Positions 1 to 11,149 of a stretch of DNA of 64,000 nt are shown one piece after another; the first letter of the stretch is position 1; each line of letters begins with the position of its first letter. The position numbers were made by a program, and so were the translations under genes. The stretch comes from Vicugna pacos (lineage: Eukaryota > Chordata > Mammalia > Artiodactyla > Camelidae): NCBI RefSeq assembly GCF_048564905.1, contig NC_133009.1, forward strand, positions 3,303,001 through 3,367,000. Reading direction: 5' to 3'. The notes below the pieces were generated by a model. The model was not told the origin of the DNA, searched no databases, and saw only the letters and a program-made list of their open reading frames with translations.

Positions 1-4
1 CTTT

Positions 5-172
5 TATACCTGTCATGGCATTTATGTCTCTGTACCGAAACTGCCTGTTCATCTATTTTGCCAGTTTACGGTACATGATCTTTCAGTTCAGGGTGGACTG
101 TCATCTTCATCTTGTGGTTCCAGTGCTTGTCACAGTGCCTTAGCCCATGGCTGCTGAGTAAATGAATGAAGA
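5..172 (+). repeat. L2 LINE 3' end (ancient)
   Basis: The stretch resembles the 3' end of L2. It has a degraded 'cagtgcctt' block followed by a 'gctgagtaaatgaatgaa' end, which corresponds to the usual L2 ending of 'agtgcctggcacatag' followed by 'caataaatgtttgttgaatgaa'. It is much diverged, and the family is inferred by eye. It lies just upstream of the possible terminal exon. Confidence 0.5.
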
Positions 173-404
173 ATGAGAAAACCAGGCGCTCTGATCCTTA
201 GCCACAAGAGCAGTTAATTCAACATGCAGCCCTGGGCAAAGTCTAGAGTAGTAATCTTGTGTTTTGCGTTGTAATCGTATGTAGGTATTTTTCATTCTTC
301 TTAAAACTTGGAAAAGTCTCAGCTTTTCTTAAAAAGTAAGCTGACATTGAGTTACCTATGAAGAATTTTAAGTAAAGAATCTAATTCTTTCATTTTCTTT
401 CCAG

Positions 405-581
405 CTACTACTGAACTTGAATCTAAGTCCTATGGACTCTCTCGTAGGCTTGATGGATGAGTCAAGTCTAAGTGAAGATCTGACTTCGAAAGCACGTCAA
501 GAATATGTGGAGATTTTGAAGAAAAAGTGCACGATCTACAAGATAAATAGTAAACGTTTTACCTGCTGGGCTGTTTGCTGA
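405..581 (+). CDS. Possible terminal coding exon of an unidentified gene
   Basis: A pyrimidine-rich tract ending in ttccag precedes position 405, and an open frame in phase 0 runs 58 codons to a TGA at 579-581. The translation is rich in charged and polar residues: a MDSLVGLMDESS block, then SKARQEYVEILKKK, which could form a helix, then a basic, Cys-containing tail. About 140 bases past the stop there is an AATAAA signal. This layout (acceptor, short coding tail, short 3' UTR, poly(A) signal) fits a last exon. I do not recognise the protein. It does not match CTIF, which starts 45 kb downstream, or neighbours I know at human 18q21. It could be an unknown gene, an alternative or non-coding terminal exon, or a chance open frame. 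Confidence 0.35.
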   Translation, partial: LLLNLNLSPMDSLVGLMDESSLSEDLTSKARQEYVEILKKKCTIYKINSKRFTCWAVC

Positions 582-723
582 ACATTTTAGTTATTTCCCG
601 TTAAGAGACTGACACTGTTTATTAATGGAAAATACTCTTGCATTCTATGTGCATGATTAAAATTTATGAAGTATTTTAAACCACGTTTTTCTGCATCTCA
701 TTGACTTTCAAGCAGATTTTGGG

Positions 724-729
724 AATAAA
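724..729 (+). terminator. Candidate poly(A) signal AATAAA
   Basis: A canonical AATAAA hexamer lies 143 bases after the TGA of the possible terminal exon. An alternative upstream hexamer-like ATTAAA lies near 656-661. A short 3' UTR of roughly 170 bases is implied if this site is used. The motif occurs often by chance in AT-rich DNA, so its support comes only from its position. Confidence 0.35.
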
Positions 730-749
730 ACCCAGCACTTTGGAGTATT

Positions 750-2865
750 ATATACTCAAACCGAGCCCAGATGCCAGCTGTTTAAACAGCACCCAACCAC
801 CCACAAAACTTGTCGTTGATGTTGAGCAGTGTTGATTGATAGCTTTTTTGAATTTTCCAGTGTTAATCACTGTCTATAGACCTAGAGATTTAGACGGACA
901 GCGTTTGGATCTGCTGTGGCTGTTCCAGTGTTCTGATGGATCCCAACAATCGTTACGGTGCCATCAGCCTTTCTGCATGTTACCTTAAACACTGATTCAC
1001 AGATGATTCCTCTGTGAATGAAGAGAAATGAAACCTGCCTCAGGCTTTTCATCTTCTCTTACTTATTTACTTACCTTTTGGAAACAGTCTTAAAATTAGA
1101 GACAAGTTCTAAGCACCAGACACAAACGGACGTTGTCACAAACCTGTCATCTCTCCCGTACATTCTCCTAAGGCGTCATTTCTCTTTCCTAAATGCACTT
1201 GTTCTACCGTAAGTTCTCTTGCTCTTCCCTCTCGCCAAGAAGTCATTTGTTTTTCAGAAAGTGCCTTTCTCCTTTTCCTGTCACGTGTTAAATTGTATGT
1301 AAACCCCCACTTGTAGCCACCCCTTCAAGTCCCATTGCTTTGTGAACTCTTGCACGTGTCCATTACGTAATTTTTTCCTCACAGTAATCTGCTTTAGTCA
1401 GTTTAATTTGTAGGTTCCCAGTTGCTGAACATAAGACGGTAAAGGAAATACTCTCCTTCTCGACAGTTTCCAGGAGCTGAGATTTTAGTAACTCCTGCTT
1501 ATACCCTTTATTCCCTTTTCCGTCCTTTCAGCGCACTTGGCAAAACTCCCAGCTGCACAACAGACTGATTCTCACTTCCCCCTTACGTCCCCCCAGGCGT
1601 CTAAGTGCTGCTGAAGAAAGTCACGCACTGCCCAGCCGTCCTACTCCTTTTACTTAGTTGATTTGCACCTTCTTCCTTCTCAGCGATGTTTTCAAATTCC
1701 CCTCTCTGTAAACACCTCCCTGTTGCTTCCCTCTCACTTGAACCAGACAGTCTTACTTCTGACGACAAACTTCCTGAGAGATCTGCCTGCTTCCCCACCA
1801 GCAGTCTGTCCCCACCCACCCTGGTGTGTCTTCCCCTTCCTCCATTCCCACGCAGCGAGTCACTGGTGACTCCCACGTCTAAACCAAAGTGACACCTTTC
1901 CGGCCCTTGTCTAACTGGGCTTCTCATGCCTCCAGGCGTTCCATGTGACCAACCTCTGGAACTGACCGCTGCCTGCAGCAAGATGACGTTGAAGGTGAGG
2001 GCCGCAGCCTTCTTGGTGAGTTCATTCCGTTTACCCTGGCTGTCGCCCATGGGTAAAGACAGGAAGTACACATTACTCAATTTTTGTTTATTTTTCTCGT
2101 GTTAGTCTGCCTCACGTCAGGTTAATTCTCAGACCAGCCAGATGAGCCTAGAAGGGTGGAGGAACGCTCCCCGCCTCCACCCCAACACAAGCCTGAGCAC
2201 AGGTAGCTGCCACGCCTGCAGGGAAGAGATCGATGGCAAACTCCGCTATTCCTACTGCACTAGCCAGTGAGCTGAAGCTCACCTGCATGTCCTCCAGGCT
2301 GAGGTGGGGTCGCTGCTCCCGGCAGCAGAAGACTGCCTTTGTGAAAGGAAAATAAAAATGGAGTCTGCGTTGCTCGAGAGGGCTCACTAAGAAGGTGTGA
2401 CTTACGCACATCTCAGCCCACGTAGAATCCGGCCCTGTGAGCATTTATGGCCCTAATGAAGCCATCCGGAACGCCTGCCAGAAGCTGAAGATACTTCCTA
2501 AGCCCCCACCCTGAAATAAGCTGACTCCTGGAGAGGGTCACTTGGCTTCCACGGCCCCGCCTGGCTGCCCTGTGGCTCAGCAGGAGCCAGGTGGTGTGAT
2601 GGGAGGGCTGAGTGGCCATGGGACTGTGGGAGGGGCAGAGTGATCAGGGACATGGGACAGTGATCAGGACAGGGACATGGAGCAGCAGCCTTGGAGGGCC
2701 CCACCCCGAGGTCCCTGTGGGACCTGAGCCTGAGCTTTCAGCTCTGGAGCTCGGAGCTCAGCAGGGTGCGTCGGCCCCGGCAGGGCTGTGGGGTCCCAGG
2801 GTGACTGTTGTGAGGACCACCTGCTATCCTCGGGAGACCAGGGCCGGGGTCTAGCTGGCCACCCC
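750..2865. other. No recognisable gene; weakly structured intergenic or intronic DNA
   Basis: I see no exon, RNA gene or confident repeat here. The base composition rises from mixed to GC-rich toward the right. A minus-strand open frame at 1601-2080 and several short frames at 2150-2850 show no recognisable domain or splice context. Parts of 1220-1560 could be very old L2, but too diverged to call. Confidence 0.5.
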
Positions 2866-2869
2866 TCTC

Positions 2870-3028
2870 CAGGTGACCTCTGGGGCCTCAGTGTTCCCAT
2901 CTGAGAAGCAGGGATAGCATGTCTTAAATTGGAGGGTGGCCGTGAGAACTACATGGAAAACGGGTGCAGAGGGCTGCAAATGGGTCTGGCGCAAAGTGCC
3001 CAGTAAACACTTGTGGGAATGACCCCTC
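2870..3028 (+). repeat. MIR SINE
   Basis: The order of blocks is that of a plus-strand MIR: 'gcctcagtgttcccatctg', then 'ggatagca', then a 'ggcgcaaagtgcccagtaaacac' type end (compare 'gcctcagtttcctcatctg' and 'ggcacatagtaagcgctcaat'). It is strongly diverged, as expected for a repeat of early mammalian age. Confidence 0.55.
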
Positions 3029-3486
3029 TCGGGAGCTGGTAGCCTTTGGAGACCCCGCTGAGCCGTACGCGCTCTCCTCCTCCATCTGTGCGTGACAGCC
3101 ACCACGTCCCAGGAGGGCATGCAGGGAGCCGGCCACCCTCCTGACCCCAGGATGGCTCAGCGGATATTTGCTTCAGGAACCAGAGAACTTCTTCTAGACT
3201 GTTGTAGGGTGATCACACAAACGCATCCACATTGCGCTTGGGGCGAGGGAGCCAGTGACTTCGGAGCTGCAGGAGGTGCAAGGCTGCTGTATCCCTTTGC
3301 GCTCACCGCAGGCACTTGAGAAAAGGAGAAAAGGGGGCTCTAAGGTCAGGGGCTCGTCCGGGTCACGCTGCAGGATTTGACCCCAGGCCGTGTCCCTGCA
3401 CACCCAGCCTTCTTGGCCGGCAGAGAGCCTTCTGCAGGAGAGATGGATGCTGTTTTAGATGCGATCGCCAATTTCCTCCTTGTTCA

Positions 3487-3500
3487 GTTGCCACGGAAAC
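3487..3500. promoter_or_regulatory. RFX X-box-like palindrome
   Basis: The 14-mer GTTGCCACGGAAAC is close to the palindromic X-box GTTGCCATGGCAAC bound by RFX factors. Both half sites are present with the standard spacing, with one change in the right half. The flanks look unique rather than repeat-derived. Whether it is bound cannot be told from sequence. Confidence 0.35.
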
Positions 3501-3964
3501 AGTCGTGGTGGCCCCACAGAGGCGGGAGTGAAGGCGAAGCCTGCCCCCGGGCCCTGGTCATCTCTGCTGGTGAGGGGGTGGGTGGTGTGGGGCCGGGCCT
3601 TGAAATTTCCGTGGCATCCTGGTGTCGAGTGCCCGCCTCCCTCCATCACATTCACCCCGAGCTCTTCCTCCGCAGAGAAGAACGACAGCCATGGGAGGGG
3701 TGTTTCAAGGGGACTCCCGTGGAAACGGAGAGTAGCCTGCAGCTCCCTTTCCTCCGGCAGGTGTTGAGCTGCAGCCAGCGCAGTTCTCCAGCATTCCCTT
3801 TGCAGGGCCTCGGTGCTTGCAGCCCGTTAATCAGCCGTTGCCTGGATAAATCCACACACCCCTTAGTTTTCTCCTGCAGCCCTGGTGCATCCTTCCACTC
3901 ACTCCTTTATCCAACAGGTTTGCATTCTCACCTGCACAGCCTTTTGCTCAATGAGAGAGGGTTG

Positions 3965-4095
3965 ACGTGGACTGTATAACCTCTCTGAGCCTCACCTTTC
4001 TCATCTGATAAATGGGAACATGGGCGCCTGCCTTGCCTGCCTCATAGACGGCTGGTGAGGGCCAGTGAAAAGGTGGGGGTGCTGTGTAGGGTCAT
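3965..4095 (+). repeat. MIR SINE
   Basis: It contains 'aacctctctgagcctcacc', 'tctcatctgataaatggga' and a 'cctgcctcatagacgg' block. These are the standard MIR order of 'cctctctgagcctcag', 'catctgtaaaatggg' and 'cctacctcatagggtt'. The copy ends before the 3' tail. Confidence 0.65.
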
Positions 4096-4139
4096 CAGCA
4101 TTTCCACGGCCATGGGGCTCATGGCTGATGGACAAGTTT

Positions 4140-4312
4140 TCGTTAATCCTTACATCAGTTCCACAAGGTGGGTGGTGTTAATTTCCATTTTACAAAGGAG
4201 GAAACTGAGGCTCGGGAAGGTGGCATGATCTTTGCTTACACCTGGGAAGAGGTAGACCTGGAACTCAATCCCAGGTCTGACTCCAACTCCAGTGCTCTTT
4301 GCAAAGGTCCAG
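4140..4312 (-). repeat. MIR SINE
   Basis: Reverse-complement MIR signature: 'cattttacaaaggaggaaac' followed by 'tgaggctcgggaaggtggca', then 'gacctggaactcaatcccag' and 'gtctgactccaactccagtg'. It lies just beyond the plus-strand MIR, so two MIRs sit in opposite orientation within 350 bases. Confidence 0.75.
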
Positions 4313-4449
4313 TTGCCTCCGTTGGGCTGGTTGCCAGGCCTGGCAGCGGGGGTGGGTTAAGACCACATTGAGGGGAAAATTAGTCTCAACTCGGGGGTGG
4401 GGCTGGGGAAGGAATGTCCCCTGCTCTTCCGAGTCAAGTCGTGCTTAGT

Positions 4450-4510
4450 GGGGGTGGGGTGGGGGAACTCTGTCCTTTTGGCCTGGGGTGGTGGTGGGGT
4501 TGGGTTTGGA
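4450..4510 (+). other. G-run cluster with G-quadruplex potential
   Basis: Three runs of four to five G separated by single T lie at 4450-4465. A second group of G-runs lies at 4484-4507. The strand bias for G is strong over about 60 bases. This meets the usual spacing rules for quadruplex formation if the two groups cooperate. It is not near a recognised promoter or exon. Confidence 0.4.
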
Positions 4511-4539
4511 GATGCGGCAGGGACTCCTCAGGATAGTCA

Positions 4540-4740
4540 CCAACATTTTCTGGGCAATCCTCTGGGTCAAGTACTGTTCCGAGCAGTTTAGCTCAGTCTT
4601 CAACATGTCCCTGTAGGGTAGATCCGTCTTCACTGACTTGTCACAGGTGAGGAAGCTGAGGTGCAGAGAGGTCAGGGCATGTGCCCGGAGCCCCGCAGCC
4701 CGGAGGTGGCAGAACCCACGCCCAGGAAACACTGGCTCTT
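4540..4740 (-). repeat. MIR SINE
   Basis: Reverse-strand MIR blocks are visible: 'gtgaggaagctgaggtgcag' then 'agaggtcagggcatgtgccc', followed by a degraded 'ggtggcagaacccacgccca'. The upstream part ('aagtactgttccgagcag') corresponds to the MIR 3' segment. Confidence 0.7.
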
Positions 4741-5879
4741 GAGGCCCAGGGTGTGGTCCTCGGGGAGCATCTGGTGCCGTCCCACCCCACCCCCCGCTGG
4801 GCTTGAGCCCTCGTGGCCCCTCAGGGGCGGCAGGTCTGCTACTCCCGCTTCAGGTTCTGGGACACACGAGGGCTTCCCTGGGAACATCGCGTCAAGGTGA
4901 GAACGTCTGGAGCGAGCAGGAGCCTTCGTGCTCAGAAAGGCCCGCTGAGCCGCTTGGGTTCGTGACAGTTGTCCATTTAGAACTTCATTTTTCTAAAACT
5001 TTACAATCTCACCAGTCTATTTACAAAGCTGTGCTTTTGTAGGAGATGAGCCGTCACCTCACTTGTTCTTTGAATATTTGATTAACAGGTGAGCAGGCTG
5101 AACTTCCTCTGCCACGCTGTCTTTTTGCAAATTTAATTAAATTCCTCTGAATTAGTTCCATTCAGATTAAAGTGCATGGTTGCTGGTGCAGACGTGCAAA
5201 TGATCCCAAAGTGTCATATCTCATCTAGGCGGTGAACACTGGAATATTCTGGAATGTTCTTAGGTGTTGCAGAGAGATTACTGGGAGTCATCCTGAAAAG
5301 GCCTGAGGAGAGGTTTTTGAAGCTACCAGGCTGTGAATGTGAAGGTACCGCGCAGGAGTGCTCCTTGCAGCCTAGCTCTCAGCCTAGTGGACATTCTCTG
5401 GCTTATGGAGGGTCATCAGAATATGTCACAGCAGAAACTGCTGGGTGCAAACCATCTGCCCAGCTAGTCATTGCTCAGAAGCACAGAGACATTTTTGTCT
5501 TTTTGCACCATGATTCTCCTTCCATATGCAGCTTCCTTGCACTCAAAGAAGTGAAGAAACGAAGCCCTCACCCCACCCCCAGTTAGTAAAAACCTCTGAA
5601 ATGCACAATCCCTGTCTTTTTATGGTCAGGTGTTTGGGTCCCGATCATTGGCAAAGGGCTGCAGGCAGCTCACATACGTGACTGGGGACGGTGGCTTGCG
5701 CTGCTGTTGTGTTGGGCTGAAACAACCCCGGCCTCGTCACACTGCCTTTCAGCCTGCGTGGGTCAAGCGAGGCAGCCGGGTGCGATGCAGCCAGGAGCCA
5801 TCTGTTTGCAGCCCTTGGGCCAGATGTTCTGCAAGGACTCCTAGGGGTGGAGTCGGGAGGGAATACACTTACCCAGCAC
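4741..5879. other. No gene seen; unannotated single-copy DNA
   Basis: I see no exon or clear repeat. The part at about 4965-5200 is more AT-rich than its flanks and has TTTAATTAAA-like runs and few repeat hallmarks. It looks like single-copy DNA that might be conserved, which only an alignment could show. Confidence 0.4.
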
Positions 5880-6065
5880 CCAGCATCTTCCAGAGCCTCT
5901 TTATAGCGCTACAATCTGGGCATTGCCGTGGTGTTTATACAGACCAGGAACAAGAGGCCCAGAGTGGCGGAGTCACTGGGGAAGGTCATGCAGCCAGGAA
6001 GAGGCAGGATGGGGTTTGAACTCAGGACTTCCTGAACTTTTAGCTCCTGTTCTTGCCACCAGGCT
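5880..6065 (-). repeat. MIR SINE
   Basis: Reverse-strand MIR: 'accaggaacaagaggcccag', a 'ggtcatgcagccaggaagag' block (compare 'ggtcacacagctagtaagtg'), and 'ggggtttgaactcaggactt'. Near full length, well diverged. Confidence 0.7.
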
Positions 6066-6579
6066 GCTGAGGGTCACAGTCACTGTTCCAGCCACGTGTT
6101 GCGGTGACTTGTGGGAAATATCCACAAATAGGGGGTGACTCACGCAGGAGCAAGCTGGCTCCCCTCACCGTGCCTGACGACCCTGGGGTCCCTGGGTGTC
6201 CCTGGGCTCTTGCACGCCTACTTGGACTACTTCCTGCAGCAGTGTCGGCCAGCCCTCCGGGAGGGTTGGTTTGGTCTGGAGGGCAACCTGTGTATGTCAG
6301 AGATACCTTTGCCCATAAAAACCTTTGCAATAAAATCAGTAGAAGACAAGCCAAATTCAGTTTTGAGAGATGTCACTGAATCTGTTAAGGCTGATCAGTC
6401 AGGAGCAGGCACAGAATTAGTCCTGCAAGTGACTGCTGGGGGGGACCTCATATCTCCTGGAAGTTTAGAAAGTTGGGGACGCCGTAGGGCTTTGTTCCCC
6501 AGGATGCCGGAGTTCACGGTGTGTGGAAATGGTTGAGGGATGATGGTAACCATGCAGGGAGGCTGACAAGCATGGGGAT

Positions 6580-6885
6580 TCTGGGCATGGGCTTCGGAGC
6601 CCAGCAGACTCAAGGCCAAGTCCTCCGAGCACGCTGCGGGGAGCGCTGGGCCCAGCCATGCAGCCGGCAGCAGCTGCGCGCTCAGGGCAGCAGTGGGAGC
6701 CGGACTCTGGAGCGCATCCACACGCCACTGCCCTCACAGCTCGTGGCCTGGGGTGAGCTGCTTAATCTCTCTGTGTCTCTGTTTCTTCATCTGTAAAATG
6801 GAGATGATAAAACTGACTCAGGCCCTGGGGTTGTGGGAAGCTTCAGTGAGTTAATGCACATGAAACATTTAGTGAGTGCTCGGGC
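6580..6885 (+). repeat. MIR SINE, interrupted or expanded
   Basis: The 5' part ('gggcttcggagcccagcaga') and the later 'gctgcttaatctctctgtgt', 'ctgtttcttcatctgtaaaa' and 'tggagatgataaaactgac' blocks are in MIR order on the plus strand. They are separated by an extra GC-rich segment of about 100 bases (6630-6735). The tail 'gttaatgcacatgaaacatt' is the MIR 3' half. Confidence 0.65.
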
Positions 6886-7649
6886 CGCAGCCAGTGGCGG
6901 CCCTGGTCATCGCCGTGGTCATGATCATAGTCCCCGTGTCCTCTCTCCAGCCCACCCGGCTGTGCTGTTTGCGGTGCACAGTGGGGCCTGACGCAGCCTG
7001 AACTAAACTGAGCTGAACGGTCAGCAGAGCATCATGGCCCAGGGGCTGAAGCAGGTGACTGGGCGTAGGCTCGGCTTCCTGGTGTGGGCTCCAGAGTGTC
7101 CAAGTGTGGGGATCTAAGAGCAGGCAGGAGCTGACGCCCCCTCTCCCACCCTCACCCCAGGCAGGAGAATCATCTGCAGCCCGAGGCCTGGAGGGGAGCC
7201 CAGGGCTTCTGCCGGCGGGGGCAGACGGCCGGGAGTGGCAGGCCAGGTGCCGGGAACCAGCGTGGGAGACGGCCTGTTAGACTGGTGGCCTCCTTGCCCT
7301 GAGTCTGCCCAAGCCGCTGGCGGTTTCAGTGCATGCCAAGATGCCACATGTCACACCCTTTTGAGTCAAATGAGAATGTGACCGCCTGGGCTCTGGCTCA
7401 AGGAACCAGATGCATCCGAGAGTGAGGTGGTCATCTTGGCAAGCTTGGCAGTCAGTGTTTGGCTCAGATGGGACTTGCGCTGTCTGACCAGGTAGGCGGT
7501 CAGTGGCTTCTGCCATGGCCTGTGAGGTGTGCAGGGAGGCAGTAGGGTGGAGAGGGAGGGGCCATGTTTGGCTGAGAGCTGCATGCACCAGGCATTTATT
7601 TCTGATGGTAGCGCTAAGAGAAGGGTCTGTGACCCCAAGTTACAGATGA
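6886..7649. other. No gene seen; GC-rich single-copy DNA
   Basis: The stretch is GC-rich with several short open frames on both strands and no recognisable protein, splice pattern or repeat. I see nothing to annotate beyond base composition. Confidence 0.4.
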
Positions 7650-7757
7650 AGATTTTTTTAAGAGATTATTTATTTATTTAAATGGGATTGAACCCAGGAC
7701 CTTGTGCTGCTAAGCACGCGCACCACCACTGAGCTGTGCCCCTCTCCACCCCTCCCA
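7650..7757 (-). mobile_element. tRNA-derived SINE, camelid Vic-1-like
   Basis: Read on the minus strand it has an A-box-like 'agctcagtggt', a tRNA-Ala-like 'gcgtgcttagcagcac' anticodon-arm region, and a B-box 'gggttcaatcc' (7684-7694 on the plus strand), followed by an A-rich tail with (AAAT)n at 7652-7682. This is the layout of the camelid Vic-1 family, a Pol III SINE moved by L1. The body is about 75-80 bases and a few substitutions separate it from the consensus I remember. It is the best lineage marker in the window. Confidence 0.65.
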
Positions 7758-8429
7758 CCTGCGCAAGTGCAGACACTGGGACTCGGGGGCTGTGTCTGTG
7801 CACCGAGACGCACGGTGCCAGGTGCTGCCATCATCTCATGTGGGTGGGGGCCCTGTCTCTTCTCTTTCCAAGACATCACCCTTTATTACATACCCAGTTC
7901 ACCCCTGACGTTCCTTTTCTCCACTTTGGGATGGTAACGAGGGGGGCAGAGGCCGGGGCTGAGGGATGGAGGTCGAGACATGAGCGAGGGGCAGGGACCC
8001 AGGTGGTCTGGGTGGGTCACAGGGCTGCAGAACTGAGGGTGGTGCCTGGACCATGAGCCAGGGGAGCACCCCTGGGAGGACTCTCTGGCAAGAGGTCACA
8101 GCCTGAATAAAGGCCAGGCAGTGAGAAAGTGAGTTGGGGGTACTGCAGGGCCTCCACTGAGCAGGAATGTAAGTGCAAGGTGGGAGTTGGGTGCAGGTCA
8201 TGAAAGCCTTGAAGGGCAGGCGGAGGAGCCTAGACCCTCCCTGCAGCCAGTGGGATCAGGCGGGGCTTTGAGCTGAGCGAGAGACCAGAGCTGGGTCGAG
8301 AAGGACCACTGTTGTGATCACTTTGGCATCGGTATAGAAGGGGGCTTGAAGATGAGGAGGTTGGAGGTGGGGTCTGTGGCCAAGGTCGTCCAGCCTCTGC
8401 CTGTGTCCCTTCAGACCCCTGCACTGTGT
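7758..8429. other. No gene seen; possible ancient repeat remains
   Basis: The part at about 8090-8320 ('gaaagccttgaagggcaggc', 'gggctttgagctgagcgaga') has the feel of an old interspersed repeat also hinted at near 46.8 and 52.8 kb. I could not name the family. No exon or RNA gene is visible. Confidence 0.35.
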
Positions 8430-8665
8430 TTATGCAAAGGACCTCAAAGTGTTTTCTCTTCCAGGAGCCTGCACCTGGCTCTCCCTCCCTTGCTACATCT
8501 TCAAAGCACCAACCTGAATTCTTATATGGTCCCTGTCAAGTAGACACTATGACTACAATTTTAAACTTGGAAAAGCTAAGACAGGAGTTTGGTAACTTTC
8601 ACAAATTCACAGAACACATCACCATTGCACTTGTCAGGATACAGTGCGCTTCATTCAATACCCTG
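8430..8665 (-). repeat. MIR SINE spanning the edge of the AT-rich block
   Basis: 'cctcaaagtgttttctcttc' and 'aagtagacactatgactaca' followed by 'attttaaacttggaaaagct' correspond to the reverse-strand MIR core. It is more diverged than the MIRs to the left. It sits where base composition drops sharply. Confidence 0.45.
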
Positions 8666-9375
8666 ATCTTGCCATTCATTCAATGAACTTAAAGTCACTA
8701 ATCTTTGATCCTCCATCTTCCCATTGGCCAAAAAGTGAGTTATTCTAAAACCTAGTCAACAATGATCACTAAACTCTGCCCAAAGCTATACTATGGTTTA
8801 TTTATGCATCTAATTTATATATACCCATCTTTGTAATGTGAAATATTTTTAGGTGTCACGTTTATGGTGTAAGTCTTACTACCTTTTCTTCTCAATTAGA
8901 ATTTGATCTTAACCTCAGAGCTCTGAAATAAGAAATATTAAGACCAAATGATAAAATTGTTTTTGATAAAATATTAAAAGTATTCATATAAATATTAACA
9001 CAGTGATATATTTGGGCTCTTTTGGAAATAAATATGTATATTTGAGAGCCCTTTCTAAAAAGAAACAAAAATGGTAACTCTCTATGTGTTTTTATTTCAC
9101 TTTTCATTAGTTATCACCTAGAATAAATATGACAGTAACTTCTCCTTGCAACTGAATAAAACATTATAGTTCTAAAATTGCTTTCACATATCTGTTTTTC
9201 TTGATCCCTGTAAAGTAGGGATCACTCTTCTGTCTTATGACTGATTTACAGCTAAACAAAATACAGCCCAGTGAGTGTAAATAAATGCAACGTAATCTGA
9301 GTTCAAGACTTTTGTTTCAATGAACTTTCCCTCATAATATAAACAATATAATAATATCAACAACAATGAAAGAGA
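8666..9375. other. AT-rich DNA, nothing recognised
   Basis: AT-rich with poly(A)/poly(T) stretches and no open frame, exon or named repeat that I can support. Confidence 0.4.
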
Positions 9376-9625
9376 GCATTTACTAACCTTTGTATGATTT
9401 TTCTACACGCCAGCTACAGTTCCAAGTGATGTGTGTGTGTGTGTGTGTGTGTGTGTGATCTATTCTTACCAACTACTCTATGTGACAGGTACTCAAGGAG
9501 CTCTGTTTTATAGAAGTGATTTAGGAATAGAAGGATTACCTACTGCCCAAAGTGGCACAGCTAATAAGTAATGGAGCTGAGATTTAAACTAAAAACTCAG
9601 GCCATCTGGTTCCCATCAATTTGCT
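9376..9625 (-). repeat. MIR SINE with an internal TG microsatellite
   Basis: Reverse-strand MIR: 'tgacaggtactcaaggagct', 'gttttatagaagtgatttag', 'aaagtggcacagctaataag', then 'tggagctgagatttaaact'. The 5' third is interrupted by a (TG)n run at 9430-9457, which has expanded inside the repeat. Confidence 0.7.
9430..9457. repeat. (TG)n microsatellite
   Basis: About 14 perfect TG units in one run, inside the MIR copy. Likely polymorphic in length. Confidence 0.95.
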
Positions 9626-11149
9626 CCTCTATAGTAGCATAAATAATTCTTATTCTTTAATTTAGTATTCAATAATTTTTAAGTATGCAGGCATTGTTCT
9701 AGACTTGATATGAGAATCAGGTAATACCAGATTCTGTAGGAGATACAAAGACATAATCCCTTCCTTCAAAGATGAACAATCTGATAAATGCCAGGCTACT
9801 TTCACAAGCTACTTTTAAATGAAATATGATCACAGGTCAGAATACATAAACAAATGACAACGATTATTTGGATAAACGGTTAATTGATCCAAAAGAAATG
9901 TATTTCTTGTGATCACAACAAGCAGCAGAAGACATGTAGTGGACCTGGAAGTGAGCAGACGTGCTGGAATGCTAGCTGAACACTGGCTCATTTTCCTTCT
10001 CTTTTTCACATAATAAAAGTTACTAACAGATTGTTAAGACTAAAAGAATCATTAAACTTAATGTAAGAAGAACGTACAGTGTATACTATCCATCTTGACT
10101 GTGAAGTTATAGTTCACTATTTAGTTCAAGACAGATTGTTTGTAAGGAACACTCATACATTCAAAAATATTTAAGTGAGCATCACTATATGTCCAGCTGG
10201 TGCTATAGCGCATCTCCATGTGGGAGTTTTCAATCCAGTTGAGGGACTCAGAAATAAACAAGTTAACAAAAATAAGTAAAACATATAGTATAAGAGATGT
10301 GGATAACTTCTTTGGAGAAAAAAATAAAGTGGAAAAAAGGAAGGGGAGTACATGTACGTTGGGGTGACGATTTTAAATAAGAAAGCCTGGGATTTAGTAT
10401 TCATTACTAAAACTTTGGTAAATACAGAAATATAAAATAATAATATAAAATGATATATAACCTTACTAACAAGGTGGCCATCATAAGCATTTCGCTGTGT
10501 ATCTTTTCTGAATTTTTTAAAGATAAGTAGGAAGACATTTTATCTTTTATTTTTATAAAATAAAACATTTTATAAATGACTTTTTCATCTTAATAGTATA
10601 TTATAAATGCCTTTCTATGTTATTAGAATATTCTTCTAGAACAACAGTTCTTTAACAGCAAAAAGTAAGGAGCATTTACCAGAATAAACTAGAGCTGGCT
10701 GTTTTGGGAACAACCAGTGTGAAATGAGTTAAGATCTTGGTGGACACCTCTGAAAGTGTGTTTTGAAAATCCCACCAGGAGATTCTGATAGCCAACCAAA
10801 CTTCTCACTCCCATTAGAAAACCTCTTTCTAGAATATGTTTAGTTATTGCATTTCATTAAATGGACATGTAATAATCATTCTTCTACTGTTGTACATTCA
10901 TGTTTTTTTAAGAGCAAAGGTGCTCTTACAGTGACTTTGAAACTATACGTTGCAAATATTCCTAATTATTAATATTCTTAGCATGACAATCAGAGAAAAG
11001 GTGTGAGGAATTCTGTGCTTCTGATACATACTTTCCAGTAGGTTCCTCCATTAGTAGTTCTCTGGGTTTTTTGGATTTTTTTTAATGTCTCTCACATCCC
11101 AGTATTAATTTTTAACCCTTTTGAATTAAACCTTTTTTAAAAATCATGT
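9626..11149. other. AT-rich DNA with faint old-repeat traces
   Basis: I see no gene. The parts at about 9700-9850, 10170-10300 and 10440-10640 look like very old L1M or MER-type remains, for instance 'gcctttctatgttattagaa', but none is clear enough to name. Confidence 0.35.

Noticed and set aside
1601-2080. 159-codon minus-strand open frame, part of which (GDSQGKRNELTKKAAALTF) looks protein-like
   Set aside because: No splice context, no match to a protein I know, and overlapping frames on the other strand are as long.
3377-3979. 200-codon plus-strand open frame
   Set aside because: GC-rich chance frame that runs into a MIR copy; no domain and no splice or promoter context.
7650-7757. A tRNA gene
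   Set aside because: A- and B-box-like motifs and a tRNA-Ala-like arm are present, but the acceptor stem does not pair and an (AAAT)n tail follows; it is a SINE.
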